Part shown: positions 1-9,152 of the stretch, piece by piece
Position numbering within the stretch: position 1 is the first letter of the stretch
Layout: the number at the start of each line of letters is the position of its first letter
DNA from: Streptomyces chryseus
Lineage (GTDB): Bacteria; Actinomycetota; Actinomycetes; Streptomycetales; Streptomycetaceae
DNA: 64,000 nucleotides
Assembly (NCBI RefSeq): GCF_014650755.1
Contig: NZ_BMVO01000009.1
Coordinates: 124,001-188,000 of the forward strand
Direction of reading: 5' to 3'
The notes under the pieces: model-generated
What the model saw: only the letters and a program-made list of their open reading frames with translations
What the model was told of the DNA's origin: nothing
Databases searched by the model: none
Translations under genes and position numbers: made by a program

Positions 1-449
1 TACGCGCGGTCGCCGAACTTCAGCTTCTTGCCGGGGAAGAGGGAGTCGGCGCTCAGCGGCAGCTTGTCCTTCTGCGCGCTGGAGATGAAGTCCCTCGGGT
101 TCGGCGGGGGCGGCGGCGCCTGGGACGAGAACGAGGGGCCGGGCTGCGCGGACCCGGTCGGCAGGGTCTCGGGGGTCGGCAGACCGCTCGCGGAGGTGGT
201 GGTGCCGTTGTCCGGGTCGTTGCTGTTCGTGGTGACGACGGCGGTGGCGACGATGGCGCCGACCACGGCGGTCGCCAGCACGCCGCCGCCGATGTACGTC
301 CAGCGCCTGCGGCGGGCGCGCGCGGCGGAGGCGTCGGCGAGCGCCGCCCAGTCCGGCGTGTCGGACGTCGAGTGTGTTCCGTACGGATCCTGAGGGCTCT
401 GCTGTCCCTCGGGGCCACCCCAGGAGGGCCCCCCTTGCCCAAAGCTCAT
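1..449 (-). CDS. Single-pass membrane protein of unknown function, C-terminus cut by window edge
   Basis: I do not recognise a named family. The visible N-terminal 149 residues show a Gly/Pro/Gln-rich cytoplasmic start (MSFGQGGPSWGGPEG), an Arg cluster (RARRRR) near residue 47, then one hydrophobic helix of about 20 residues rich in Gly, Val and Ala. A Ser/Thr/Pro-rich outer stretch follows, leading into the start of a globular part (NPRDFISSAQ) that continues past base 1. The ATG at 449 is chosen because AGGA lies 7-10 nt upstream; an in-frame ATG at 458 has no such site. It diverges from the ABC-F gene, with only 56 bp between the two starts. Membrane topology is a prediction, and function is unknown. 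Confidence 0.7.
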   Translation of the reverse strand, partial: MSFGQGGPSWGGPEGQQSPQDPYGTHSTSDTPDWAALADASAARARRRRWTYIGGGVLATAVVGAIVATAVVTTNSNDPDNGTTTSASGLPTPETLPTGSAQPGPSFSSQAPPPPPNPRDFISSAQKDKLPLSADSLFPGKKLKFGDRA

Positions 450-505
450 GCCGCGCATCCTAATCCGGTTGGGTGATGCGGCGGACGGCGGCGAGAATGC
501 GGTGC

Positions 506-2125
506 ATGGGACATCTTGAGGCCGCACACGTCGAGTACTACCTGCCGGACGGGCGGCCGTTGCTCGGCGACGTCTCCTTCCGGGTGGGGGAGGGCGCCGT
601 CGTGGCCCTGGTCGGGCCCAACGGGGCGGGCAAGACGACCCTGCTGCGCCTGATCTCCCGGGAGCTCCAGCCGCACGGCGGGACGGTCACGGTGAGCGGC
701 GGTCTCGGGGTGATGGGCCAGTTCGTGGGGTCCGTGCGGGACGAGCGGACGGTGCGGGACCTGCTGGTCTCGGTGTCCACGGACCGGATCCGGGAGGCGG
801 CCGCCGCTGTCGACCGGGCCGAGCACGCCATCCTGACCGTGGACGACGAGAAGGCGCAGATGGCCTACGCGCAGGCGCTGTCCGACTGGGCGGAGGTCGG
901 CGGGTACGACGCCGAGACCGTCTGGGACATGTGCTCCATGGCGGCGCTGGGCATCGAGTACGACAAGGCGCAGTTCCGCGAGGTGCGCACACTCAGCGGC
1001 GGTGAGCAGAAGCGGCTCGTGCTGGAGGCGCTGCTGCGGGGGCCGGACGAGGTGCTGCTGCTGGACGAGCCGGACAACTATCTGGACGTGCCGGGCAAGC
1101 GGTGGCTGGAGGAGCGGCTGAAGGAGACCCGCAAGACGGTCTTCTTCGTGTCCCACGACCGCGAGCTCCTCTCCCGGGCCGCCGACAAGATCGTGAGCCT
1201 GGAGCCGGGGCCGGCCGGCGCGGACGCGTGGGTGCACGGCGCCGGGTTCGCCACCTTCCACGAGGCGCGGGCCGAGCGGTTCGCGCGGTTCGAGGAGCTC
1301 CTGCGCCGGTGGGAGGAGGAGCGCGCCCGGCTCAAGGCGCTGGTGCTGAGGCTGCGCGGGCAGGCCGCGAGCAGCCCCGACATGGCCTCGCGGTACCGGG
1401 CCATGCGGACGCGGTTCGAGAAGTTCGAGGAGGCGGGCCCCCCGCCGGAGCCGCCGCGCAAGCAGGACATCCGGATGCGGCTGCGGGGCGGGCGCACCGG
1501 CGTGCGGGCCGTGGTGTGCGAGGGGCTGGAGCTCACGGGGCTGATGAAGCCGTTCGACCTGGAGGTCTACTACGGGGAGCGGGTCGCCGTGCTCGGGTCG
1601 AACGGCTCCGGCAAGTCGCACTTCCTGCGGCTGCTCGCCGGGGAGGACGTCCGGCACACGGGGCAGTGGAAGCTGGGCGCGCGGGTGGTGGCCGGGCACT
1701 TCGCGCAGACGCACGCGCATCCCGAGCTGGTCGGGCGCACGCTCGTCGACATCCTGTGGTCCGAGCACTCCAAGGACCGGGGCGGAGCCATGGGCGCCCT
1801 GCGGCGGTACGAGCTGGAGCGCCAGGGGGACCAGGCGTTCGACCGGCTGTCGGGCGGGCAGCAGGCGCGGTTCCAGATCCTGCTGATGGAGCTGGAGGGG
1901 ACGACCGCGCTGCTGCTGGACGAGCCGACGGACAACCTCGACCTGGAGTCCGCCGAAGCGCTCCAGGAGGGGCTGGACGCGTACGACGGGACGGTGCTCG
2001 CCGTCACGCACGACCGGTGGTTCGCGAAGTCCTTCGACCGGTACCTGGTCTTCGGGTCGGACGGAGTCGTACGGGAGACGGCGGAGCCGGTGTGGGACGA
2101 GCGGCGGGTGGACCGGGCACGATAG
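506..2125 (+). CDS. ABC-F family ATP-binding protein
   Basis: This is a soluble duplicated ATPase of 539 residues with no membrane segment, the plan of ABC-F ribosome-associated factors (translation factors or antibiotic-resistance proteins). Domain 1 has Walker A GPNGAGKTT near residue 43, signature LSGGEQKR and Walker B VLLLDEPDNYLD. Domain 2 has GSNGSGKSH, signature LSGGQQAR and ALLLDEPTDNLD. A charged, mostly helical linker rich in Arg/Glu lies between them. The ATG at 506 (MGHLEAAHVEYY) is preferred over an upstream ATG at 473 because it begins directly at the ABC fold. No clear ribosome-binding site is visible for either. It sits alone ahead of the ribosomal protein operon. The factor's target on the ribosome cannot be read from the sequence. 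Confidence 0.88.
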   Translation: MGHLEAAHVEYYLPDGRPLLGDVSFRVGEGAVVALVGPNGAGKTTLLRLISRELQPHGGTVTVSGGLGVMGQFVGSVRDERTVRDLLVSVSTDRIREAAAAVDRAEHAILTVDDEKAQMAYAQALSDWAEVGGYDAETVWDMCSMAALGIEYDKAQFREVRTLSGGEQKRLVLEALLRGPDEVLLLDEPDNYLDVPGKRWLEERLKETRKTVFFVSHDRELLSRAADKIVSLEPGPAGADAWVHGAGFATFHEARAERFARFEELLRRWEEERARLKALVLRLRGQAASSPDMASRYRAMRTRFEKFEEAGPPPEPPRKQDIRMRLRGGRTGVRAVVCEGLELTGLMKPFDLEVYYGERVAVLGSNGSGKSHFLRLLAGEDVRHTGQWKLGARVVAGHFAQTHAHPELVGRTLVDILWSEHSKDRGGAMGALRRYELERQGDQAFDRLSGGQQARFQILLMELEGTTALLLDEPTDNLDLESAEALQEGLDAYDGTVLAVTHDRWFAKSFDRYLVFGSDGVVRETAEPVWDERRVDRAR

Positions 2126-2171
2126 GCGGCCGGCGGCGCGAGGGGGTGCCGACGGGCCCCGCCGGGCCGTT

Positions 2172-2201
2172 TTGACCCGTACGGGGGCAGGCGGGTAGGC
2201 T
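2172..2201 (+). promoter_or_regulatory. Vegetative-type promoter of rplM-rpsI
   Basis: A -35 TTGACC (2172-2177) and a -10 TAGGCT (2196-2201) are separated by 18 bp, a good match to promoters of the principal sigma factor HrdB. The predicted start near 2208 leaves a leader of about 170 nt before the rplM GTG. The leader contains a GGCCCT/AGGGCC inverted repeat at 2245-2250 and 2264-2269. This could be part of an autoregulatory L13 leader, but no fold has been computed. Confidence 0.65.
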
Positions 2202-2380
2202 TCCAGTTCGTTATGCGTATTGGCTTGGTCGTTCTCACGCGAGGGGCCCTTACGCCGGTCCACAGGGCCGATGACCAGCGGCAGGCAGACGGGTTGCGTC
2301 CCCGAATGCGGCCAAGGCTGTCGTGATCGTCCCAGTGGCCTTGTCAGGACCCACTCACTGAAGAAGCGAAGGCTACGACC

Positions 2381-2824
2381 GTGCGTACGTACAGCCCCAA
2401 GCCCGGCGATGTCACGCGCCAGTGGCACATCATCGACGCGCAGGACATCGTCCTGGGCCGTCTGGCGACGACTGCCGCCACCCTCCTGCGGGGCAAGCAC
2501 AAGGCGATTTACGCCCCGCACATGGACATGGGTGACTTCGTCATCATCGTCAACGCCGACAAGGTTCACCTGTCCGGCAACAAGAAGACCCAGAAGATGG
2601 CGTACCGCCACTCCGGTTTCCCGGGCGGTCTCCGTTCGGTGCGCTACGACGAGCTCCTGGCGAAGAACCCCGAGAAGGCCGTCGAGAAGGCCATCAAGGG
2701 CATGATCCCCAAGAACACCCTGGGGCGTCAGATGCTTTCCAAGCTGAAGGTCTACGCAGGTCCCGAGCACCCGCACGCTGCCCAGCAGCCGGTGCCGTTC
2801 GAGATCACCCAGGTCGCGCAGTAG
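2381..2824 (+). CDS. rplM: 50S ribosomal protein L13
   Basis: L13 is an early-assembly protein of the large subunit. The 147-residue product has the usual bacterial length and begins VRTYSPKPGDVTRQWHIID. It carries the family core motifs (LGRLATTAATLLRGKHK, MIPKNTLGRQML, KLKVYAGPEHPH). It starts with GTG at 2381 after AAGAAGCGAAGG and is followed 44 nt later by rpsI, the universal rplM-rpsI pair. Expression is expected from the TTGACC/TAGGCT promoter at 2172-2201. Confidence 0.98.
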   Translation: MRTYSPKPGDVTRQWHIIDAQDIVLGRLATTAATLLRGKHKAIYAPHMDMGDFVIIVNADKVHLSGNKKTQKMAYRHSGFPGGLRSVRYDELLAKNPEKAVEKAIKGMIPKNTLGRQMLSKLKVYAGPEHPHAAQQPVPFEITQVAQ

Positions 2825-2868
2825 TTCCGGCCACACCCCCTAAGAACGAAAGAAATCTGAGGAGAATC

Positions 2869-3396
2869 GTGGCCGAGACCACTGTTGAGACGCCCGTCGA
2901 GGGTTCCGAGGCCGAAGAGACCTTCGCCGAGGTGACCACCTTCGAGTCCGAGGTTCCCGTCGAGGGCGAGTACACCAGCGAGTCCCTCGCGGGCCGCTTC
3001 GGTGACCCGCAGCCGGCGGCCGGCCTGGGCCGTCGCAAGAACGCCATCGCCCGCGTCCGGATCGTTCCGGGCACCGGCAAGTGGAAGATCAACGGGCGTA
3101 CGCTCGAGGACTACTTCCCGAACAAGGTCCACCAGCAGGAAGTCAACGAGCCCTTCAAGGTGCTCGAGCTCGACGGCCGCTACGACGTCATCGCCCGCAT
3201 CGCGGGTGGCGGTGTCTCCGGTCAGGCCGGTGCGCTCCGTCTCGGTGTCGCCCGCGCGCTGAACGAGGCCGACGTGGACAACAACCGCGCCACGCTGAAG
3301 AAGGCCGGCTTCCTCTCCCGCGACGACCGTGCGGTCGAGCGCAAGAAGGCCGGTCTGAAGAAGGCCCGTAAGGCGCCGCAGTACAGCAAGCGCTAA
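2869..3396 (+). CDS. rpsI: 30S ribosomal protein S9
   Basis: S9 belongs to the small-subunit head, and its basic C-terminal tail reaches the P-site tRNA. The product has 175 residues. About 45 acidic N-terminal residues (many Glu/Thr/Val), an extension common in actinobacteria, precede the conserved domain that starts near GLGRRKNAIARVRI. The GGGVSGQAGALRLG motif and the terminal basic tail KARKAPQYSKR are present. The GTG at 2869 follows GAGGAG. A strong hairpin terminator at 3424-3463 ends the operon. Confidence 0.98.
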   Translation: MAETTVETPVEGSEAEETFAEVTTFESEVPVEGEYTSESLAGRFGDPQPAAGLGRRKNAIARVRIVPGTGKWKINGRTLEDYFPNKVHQQEVNEPFKVLELDGRYDVIARIAGGGVSGQAGALRLGVARALNEADVDNNRATLKKAGFLSRDDRAVERKKAGLKKARKAPQYSKR

Positions 3397-3423
3397 TCCG
3401 CCTGCTCGCCTGCATCAGACGTT

Positions 3424-3463
3424 CGCCCCGGCGGCACCTCGTGTGCTGCCGGGGCGTTCGTTT
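3424..3463 (+). terminator. Terminator of rplM-rpsI
   Basis: Arms 3424-3437 and 3443-3456 form a 14-bp GC-rich stem with one G-T wobble and a 5-nt loop, followed by TTCGTTT. It lies 28 nt after the rpsI stop and ahead of glmM. Confidence 0.85.
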
Positions 3464-3511
3464 ATCGCTTGTAGCCACCTTGCATTTTCGGAGCATTTTC
3501 GGAGGACACCA

Positions 3512-4870
3512 GTGGGACGACTCTTCGGCACTGACGGTGTGCGCGGCGTCGCCAACGGGGACCTGACGGCCGAGCTCGCGCTCGGTCTGTCGGTCGCTGC
3601 GGCGCATGTGCTCGCCGAGGCGGGCACCTTTGAGGGGCATCGGCCGACCGCCGTGGTCGGACGCGATCCGCGTGCGTCGGGGGAGTTTCTGGAGGCCGCC
3701 GTCGTGGCGGGTCTGGCCAGCGCGGGCGTCGACGTGCGGCGCGTGGGCGTACTGCCCACCCCGGCGGTGGCGTACCTGACCGGGGCGCTCGGGGCCGACC
3801 TCGGCGTCATGCTCTCCGCCAGCCACAACGCCATGCCGGACAACGGTGTCAAGTTCTTCGCGCGCGGCGGGCACAAGCTGGCCGACGAGCTGGAGCACCG
3901 GATCGAGGCCGTGTACGAGCAGCACCGCACCGGTGAGCCCTGGGCGCGGCCTACCGGGGCGGGCGTCGGCCGGGTCACCGCCTACGACGAGGGCTTCGAC
4001 CAGTACATCGCCCACCTGATCGGTGTCCTGCCGAACCGGCTCGACGGGATCAAGGTCGTCCTCGACGAGGCGCACGGCGCCGCCTCGCGCGTCTCCCCCG
4101 AGGCCTTCGCCCGGGCCGGCGCCGAGATCGTCACGATCGGCGCCGACCCGGACGGGCTGAACATCAACGACGGGTGCGGCTCCACGCACCTGGAGATGCT
4201 CCAGGCCGCCGTCGTCGAGCACGGCGCCGATCTCGGCATCGCGCACGACGGCGACGCCGACCGGTGCCTGGCCGTGGACGCCGAGGGCCGTGAGGTCGAC
4301 GGCGACCAGATCCTCGCCGTGCTCGCCCTCGCCATGCGCGAGGCCGGTCAGCTGCGCAAGAACACCGTGGTCGGCACCGTCATGTCGAACCTCGGCTTCA
4401 AGCTGGCCATGGAGCGCGAGGGCATCGAGCTCGTCCAGACCGCCGTCGGCGACCGGTACGTACTGGAGTCGATGAAGGCCGAGGGGTACGCGCTGGGCGG
4501 CGAGCAGTCCGGGCACGTGATCGTGCTGGACCACGCCACCACCGGCGACGGCACCCTGACCGGCCTGATGCTGGCCGCGCGGGTGGCCGCCACCGGGCGT
4601 ACGCTCGCGGACCTCGCCGGGGTCATGAGCAGGCTGCCGCAGATCCTCGTCAACGTGCCGGACGTCGACAAGTCACGCGTCACCACCTCCGCCGAGCTGG
4701 CGGCGGCCGTCGCCGACGCCGAGCGCGAACTGGGCGCCACCGGGCGGGTGCTGCTGCGTTCCTCGGGCACCGAGCCGCTCGTGCGGGTCATGGTCGAGGC
4801 GGCCGACATCGAGCAGGCGAAGGCGGTCGCGGGGCGGCTCGCCGACGTGGTGAAGTCCGCGCTCGGTTAG
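3512..4870 (+). CDS. glmM: Phosphoglucosamine mutase
   Basis: GlmM converts glucosamine-6-phosphate to glucosamine-1-phosphate, the step before UDP-GlcNAc and peptidoglycan synthesis. The protein has 452 residues, a normal family length. The N-terminus VGRLFGTDGVRGVAN is diagnostic. Ser104 in the active-site loop LSASHNAMPDNG is the phosphorylated residue. The Mg-binding motif DGDADR and the C-terminal phosphate-binding loop RSSGTEPLVRVM are present. The GTG at 3512 follows GGAGGA at 3501-3506. The partner enzyme gene glmS lies close by at 6892. Its stop overlaps the convergent DUF389 stop by 4 nt. Confidence 0.97.
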   Translation: MGRLFGTDGVRGVANGDLTAELALGLSVAAAHVLAEAGTFEGHRPTAVVGRDPRASGEFLEAAVVAGLASAGVDVRRVGVLPTPAVAYLTGALGADLGVMLSASHNAMPDNGVKFFARGGHKLADELEHRIEAVYEQHRTGEPWARPTGAGVGRVTAYDEGFDQYIAHLIGVLPNRLDGIKVVLDEAHGAASRVSPEAFARAGAEIVTIGADPDGLNINDGCGSTHLEMLQAAVVEHGADLGIAHDGDADRCLAVDAEGREVDGDQILAVLALAMREAGQLRKNTVVGTVMSNLGFKLAMEREGIELVQTAVGDRYVLESMKAEGYALGGEQSGHVIVLDHATTGDGTLTGLMLAARVAATGRTLADLAGVMSRLPQILVNVPDVDKSRVTTSAELAAAVADAERELGATGRVLLRSSGTEPLVRVMVEAADIEQAKAVAGRLADVVKSALG

Positions 4871-5811
4871 GCGCTCTTGCGTACGGTGCGCTCGCGCTGC
4901 CACGCCCAGAGGAACTTCTGGATGAGCAGCGTGAGCGTACCGGCGACGACGATGCCCAGCAGGTTCAGCAGGAGCTGCTCGGTGGAGCCCCAGGTCTGCT
5001 GCACGTCCCCGTAGCTCAGCGCCACCGCCGCGTTGGCCGCGGCCGGGACCGTCGTCACGGAGATGGCCACCCCCACCAGGGCGCCGGACTTCGCCGACGT
5101 GAGGGACAGCATCCCGGCGGCGCCGGCCAGGACGGCCACGACGAACGAGAACCAGTCGGGGGCGTAGATGAAGCCGGTGTTGGGGCGGTCGGCGTCCAGT
5201 TTCGCCTCGGTGAACAGGCCCGTCGCGTCCATGAAGAGGCTGAACACGACGGTGACGGCCATGGCCACCGCGAAGCCGACGATCAGCGCGGTGAACGAGC
5301 GCCACGCCAGCTTCGGCGCGCGCCGCACCAGCGCCGTGCAGAACCCGGCCAGCGGGCCGAACTCCGGACCCACCGCCATGGCGCCCACGATCAGGATCGC
5401 GTTGTCGAGCACCACGCCGCAGGCCGCGATCATCGTGGCCAGCGACAGGAAAGCGATGTAGGTGACGGAGAGCGTCGATTCCTCGTGGGTCGCGTCCGCC
5501 AACTGCTCCCACAGCACCGCGTCCGCGCCCTCGCCCGGCGCGTTCTCCTCCGCCCGGTCGGCGCGCCGGGACAGTGAGAGGTCGATGTTCTCGACCGCGA
5601 TCGAGCCCGTTTCGTCGATGCCCATGGTGCGCAGAGCGGCGATGAGGTCGTCGCCCGCCTCGCGCGCCACGTCGCACAGCACGAGGTCGCCCGCCGGGTC
5701 GCGGGCCGCTCCGGGCACGACGGCGAGGTGCGTCGTGCCGACCGTCTGCTCCACCGTGCGGACGACCTCGTCGGTGCGGTCGGCGGGGACGATCAGACGC
5801 AGGTGCAGCAC
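4867..5811 (-). CDS. DUF389 integral membrane protein
   Basis: The protein has 314 residues. A soluble N-terminal domain of about 110 residues (VLHLRLIVPADRTDEVVRT) is followed by the DUF389 membrane domain, with about six hydrophobic helices including the conserved YIAFLSLATMIAACGVVLDN and VGAMAVGPEFGPLAG stretches. The family's biochemical role is not established. The GTG at 5811 follows AGGAG, and the gene starts 12 nt after the coaA stop, so the two are almost surely co-transcribed. A functional link with pantothenate kinase is not known. The tail-to-tail 4-nt overlap with glmM leaves no room for a terminator. Confidence 0.85.
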   Translation of the reverse strand: MLHLRLIVPADRTDEVVRTVEQTVGTTHLAVVPGAARDPAGDLVLCDVAREAGDDLIAALRTMGIDETGSIAVENIDLSLSRRADRAEENAPGEGADAVLWEQLADATHEESTLSVTYIAFLSLATMIAACGVVLDNAILIVGAMAVGPEFGPLAGFCTALVRRAPKLAWRSFTALIVGFAVAMAVTVVFSLFMDATGLFTEAKLDADRPNTGFIYAPDWFSFVVAVLAGAAGMLSLTSAKSGALVGVAISVTTVPAAANAAVALSYGDVQQTWGSTEQLLLNLLGIVVAGTLTLLIQKFLWAWQRERTVRKSA

Positions 5812-5823
5812 GGGGCTTACTCC

Positions 5824-6813
5824 TCAGAGTTTGCGGAGCGACAGGCGCTGGACCTTGTGGTCGGGGCCCTTGCGCACCACCAGCGTGGCGCGGCCGCGGG
5901 TGGGCGCCACGTTCTCCAGCAGGTTGGGCTTGTTGATGGTCCGCCACATCGTACGGGCGTAGTCCAGGGCCTCCTCCTCGGAGACCTGCGTGTACTTCCT
6001 GAAGTACGACGACGGGTCCTGGAACGCCGTCGCGCGCAGCTTGCGGAAGCGGCCCAGGTACCAGCTCTCGATGTCCTCGGCGCGGGCGTCGACGTACACA
6101 CTGAAGTCGAAGTAGTCGGCGAGGCCCACGCGGGTGCGGCCGTCCTTGCCGGGCAGCGCGGGCTGCAGGACGTTCAGGCCCTCGACGATCAGGATGTCCG
6201 GGCGGCGGATCGTGAGGCGCTCGCCCGGCACGATGTCGTAGATCAGGTGGGAGTAGACGGGGGCGGTGACCTCGTCCTTGCCGGCCTTGATGTCGGCGAC
6301 GAAGCGGGTGAGGGCGCGCCGGTCGTACGACTCGGGGAAGCCCTTGCGGCCCGTCAGGCCGCGTCGCTCGAGCTCCGCCATGGGGTAGAGGAAGCCGTCG
6401 GTGGTCAGCAGCTCCACGCGCGGGTGCTCCGGCCAGCGGGCCAGCAGCGCCTGGAGCAGGCGGGCGACGGTCGACTTGCCGACGGCGACGCTGCCGGCGA
6501 CCCCTATGACGAAGGGGGTGCCGCGCTGGGAGCCGTGGCCGTCGCCGCCGTCGCCGAGGAAGGTGTTCAGGGCGCCCCGCAGACCGGAGGTCGCCTGTAC
6601 GTACAGATTGAGCAGGCGGGACAGCGGGAGGTAGACGTCCCGTACCTCGTCGAGGTCGATGACGTCGCCCAGGCCGCGCAGCCGTTCGAGCTCCTCTGCG
6701 GTGAGGGGCAGCGGGGTCTTCTCGCGCAGCGCGCTCCACTCCGCCCGGGTGAGGTCCAGGTACGGCGAGGCGTCCGGCCGACGCGGGGAGCTTCGTGGCG
6801 GCGAAGTGATCAC
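5824..6813 (-). CDS. coaA: Type I pantothenate kinase
   Basis: CoaA phosphorylates pantothenate, the first and rate-setting step of coenzyme A synthesis. The protein has 329 residues. It contains the P-loop GVAGSVAVGKST near residue 100, the TTDGFLYP motif, RRPDILIVEGLNVLQ and the SIVYVDA-type strand SVYVDARAEDIE typical of the bacterial PanK-I fold. The start is taken as GTG at 6813 (VITSPPRSS). There is no good ribosome-binding site, so a leaderless message or another start is possible. It diverges from glmS with 78 bp between them and is followed by the DUF389 gene. Confidence 0.95.
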   Translation of the reverse strand: MITSPPRSSPRRPDASPYLDLTRAEWSALREKTPLPLTAEELERLRGLGDVIDLDEVRDVYLPLSRLLNLYVQATSGLRGALNTFLGDGGDGHGSQRGTPFVIGVAGSVAVGKSTVARLLQALLARWPEHPRVELLTTDGFLYPMAELERRGLTGRKGFPESYDRRALTRFVADIKAGKDEVTAPVYSHLIYDIVPGERLTIRRPDILIVEGLNVLQPALPGKDGRTRVGLADYFDFSVYVDARAEDIESWYLGRFRKLRATAFQDPSSYFRKYTQVSEEEALDYARTMWRTINKPNLLENVAPTRGRATLVVRKGPDHKVQRLSLRKL

Positions 6814-6891
6814 ACCGCCATTGTCGGGTCTGCGGGGTCGTCGTGGGTGGTGTGCTCGGTCACGTGGGGGCGTCGGCCGTAGGGTGCGGAC

Positions 6892-8766
6892 ATGTGCGGA
6901 ATCGTGGGGTACGTCGGCGGGCAGTCGGCGCTTGATGTTGTCGTCGCGGGACTGAAGCGGCTGGAGTACCGGGGTTACGACTCGGCGGGCGTGGCCGTCC
7001 TCGCCGACGGCGGACTGGCGGCGGCGAAGAAGGCGGGCAAGCTCGTCAACCTGGAGAAGGAGCTCGTGGGACGGCCGCTGCCGGCCGGGGCCACGGGCAT
7101 CGGACACACCCGGTGGGCCACCCACGGCGGTCCCACCGACACCAACGCGCACCCGCACCTGGACAACGCGGGGCGCGTCGCCGTCGTGCACAACGGGATC
7201 ATCGAGAACTTCGCCGAGCTGCGGGCCGAGCTGGCCGAGCGCGGGCACGAGCTGGTGTCGGAGACCGACACCGAGGTGGTGGCGCACCTCCTCGCCGAGT
7301 CCTTCTCCTCGTGCGGGGACCTGGCGGAGTCGATGCGGCTGGTGTGCCGGCGGCTCGACGGGGCGTTCACGCTGGTCGCCGTGCACGCGGACGAGCCCGA
7401 CGTGGTGGTGGGGGCGCGGCGGAACTCGCCGCTGGTGGTGGGCCTCGGCGAGGGGGAGGCCTTCCTCGCCTCCGACGTCGCCGCCTTCATCGCGTACACG
7501 CGGTCGGCGATCGAGCTCGGGCAGGACCAGGTCGTCGAACTGCGGCGAGACGCCGAGGGCGGCGGGGCGGCCGGGGTGTCGGTGGCGGTCACCGACTTCC
7601 ACGGCGCCCCCGGCGAGGCACGGTCGTACCACATCGACTGGGACTCCTCCGCCGCCGAGAAGGGCGGTTACGACTACTTCATGCTGAAGGAGATCGCCGA
7701 GCAGCCGAAGGCGGTCGCCGACACGCTGCTGGGGCGGATCGATCCGGCCGGGTCCCTGACGCTGGACGAGGTGCGGATCCCCGACTCCGTGCTGCGGGAG
7801 ATCGACAAGATCGTGGTCATCGCGTGCGGGACCGCCTTCCACGCGGGGATGATCGCGAAGCTGGCCATCGAGCACTGGACGCGCATTCCCTGCGAGACCG
7901 AGCTGGCGAGCGAGTTCCGTTATCGCGACCCGATCCTGGACGCGCGGACGCTGGTGATCGCGATCTCGCAGTCCGGCGAGACCATGGACACGCTGATGGC
8001 GCTGCGGCACGCGCGGGAGCAGGGCGCGAAGGTGCTGGCCGTGTGCAACACGAACGGGTCGACCATTCCGCGCGAGTCGGACGCGGTGCTCTACACGCAC
8101 GCCGGCCCCGAGGTCGCCGTCGCCTCCACCAAGGCGTTCCTGACGCAGCTCATCGCCTGCTATCTCGTCGCGCTGTACCTGGCGCAGGTGCGCGGGTCGA
8201 AGTGGGGGGACGAGGTACGGGACGTCGTACGCGAGCTGTCCGCCGTCGCGGACCGGGTGGAGCGGGTCCTGGAGACCATGGAGCCGGTACGCGAGCTGGC
8301 CCGGTCGCTGGCGGACAAGAACACGGTGCTTTTCCTGGGCCGGCACGTGGGGTACCCGGTGGCGCTGGAAGGGGCGCTCAAGCTGAAGGAGCTCGCGTAC
8401 ATGCATGCGGAGGGATTCGCCGCCGGCGAGCTCAAGCACGGGCCCATCGCGCTCATCGAGAAGGACCTGCCGGTGGTGGTGGTCGTGCCGTCGCCCCGGG
8501 GCCGGTCCGTCCTGCACGACAAGATCGTGTCCAACATCCAGGAGATCCGGGCCCGGGGGGCGCGGACCATCGTGATCGCGGAGGAGGGCGACGAGGCGGT
8601 CGTCCCTTACGCCGATCACCTGATCCGGATCCCGGCCACGCCGACGCTCCTGCAGCCGCTGGTGTCCACCGTGCCCCTGCAGGTCTTCGCGTGCGAGCTG
8701 GCCACGGCCCGGGGCAACGAGGTCGACCAGCCCCGGAACCTGGCGAAGTCCGTGACGGTGGAGTGA
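6892..8766 (+). CDS. glmS: Glutamine-fructose-6-phosphate aminotransferase (isomerizing)
   Basis: GlmS makes glucosamine-6-phosphate from fructose-6-phosphate and glutamine, feeding GlmM encoded upstream. The 624 residues comprise an N-terminal Ntn glutaminase domain with catalytic Cys2 (MCGIVGYVGG) and the HTRWATHG and HNGIIENF motifs. Two SIS sugar-isomerase domains follow, with SQSGETMDT and STKAFLTQ. The C-terminal LAKSVTVE is close to the universal family end. TAGGGT at 6880-6885 lies only 6 nt before the ATG and no ribosome-binding site is seen, which suggests a leaderless transcript. It heads the glmS-acpS-nnr run; acpS begins 4 nt after its stop. Confidence 0.97.
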   Translation: MCGIVGYVGGQSALDVVVAGLKRLEYRGYDSAGVAVLADGGLAAAKKAGKLVNLEKELVGRPLPAGATGIGHTRWATHGGPTDTNAHPHLDNAGRVAVVHNGIIENFAELRAELAERGHELVSETDTEVVAHLLAESFSSCGDLAESMRLVCRRLDGAFTLVAVHADEPDVVVGARRNSPLVVGLGEGEAFLASDVAAFIAYTRSAIELGQDQVVELRRDAEGGGAAGVSVAVTDFHGAPGEARSYHIDWDSSAAEKGGYDYFMLKEIAEQPKAVADTLLGRIDPAGSLTLDEVRIPDSVLREIDKIVVIACGTAFHAGMIAKLAIEHWTRIPCETELASEFRYRDPILDARTLVIAISQSGETMDTLMALRHAREQGAKVLAVCNTNGSTIPRESDAVLYTHAGPEVAVASTKAFLTQLIACYLVALYLAQVRGSKWGDEVRDVVRELSAVADRVERVLETMEPVRELARSLADKNTVLFLGRHVGYPVALEGALKLKELAYMHAEGFAAGELKHGPIALIEKDLPVVVVVPSPRGRSVLHDKIVSNIQEIRARGARTIVIAEEGDEAVVPYADHLIRIPATPTLLQPLVSTVPLQVFACELATARGNEVDQPRNLAKSVTVE

Positions 8767-8770
8767 GCGA

Positions 8771-9139
8771 ATGATCATCGGGGTGGGAATCGACGTCGCC
8801 GAGATCGAGCGCTTCGGGGCGTCGATGGAGCGCACGCCGCAGATGGCGCGCCGGCTGTTCCTGGACAGCGAGCTGTACCTGCCGAGCGGCGACCGGCGCG
8901 GCACGGCCTCGCTCGCCGCGCGGTTCGCGGCGAAGGAGGCCCTCGCGAAGGCGCTGGGCGCGCCGGCCGGGCTGCAGTGGACGGACGCGGAGGTGTACGT
9001 CGAGGACAGCGGCCGGCCGCGGCTGCGGGTGAGCGGGACCGTGCTGGCGCGGGCGGAGGCGCTCGGGGTGCGGTCCTGGCACGTGTCGCTCAGTCATGAC
9101 GCGGGGGTCGCCTCCGCGGTCGTCATTGCCGAAGGATGA
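8771..9139 (+). CDS. acpS: Holo-[acyl-carrier-protein] synthase
   Basis: AcpS transfers 4'-phosphopantetheine from CoA to acyl carrier protein. The 122-residue length and the motifs IGVGIDVAEIERF (Mg-binding Asp) and FAAKEALAKALG are those of AcpS-type phosphopantetheinyl transferases. The C-terminal WHVSLSHD is the usual closing strand. It lies 4 nt after glmS and 13 nt before nnr, within one operon. Confidence 0.96.
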   Translation: MIIGVGIDVAEIERFGASMERTPQMARRLFLDSELYLPSGDRRGTASLAARFAAKEALAKALGAPAGLQWTDAEVYVEDSGRPRLRVSGTVLARAEALGVRSWHVSLSHDAGVASAVVIAEG

Positions 9140-9152
9140 GGTGGAGCAGCCG

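Noticed and set aside
446..2836. A 796-codon open frame on the minus strand opposite the ABC-F and rplM genes
   Set aside because: It spans two genes with clear motifs on the plus strand and has low-complexity Arg/Leu/Gly content.
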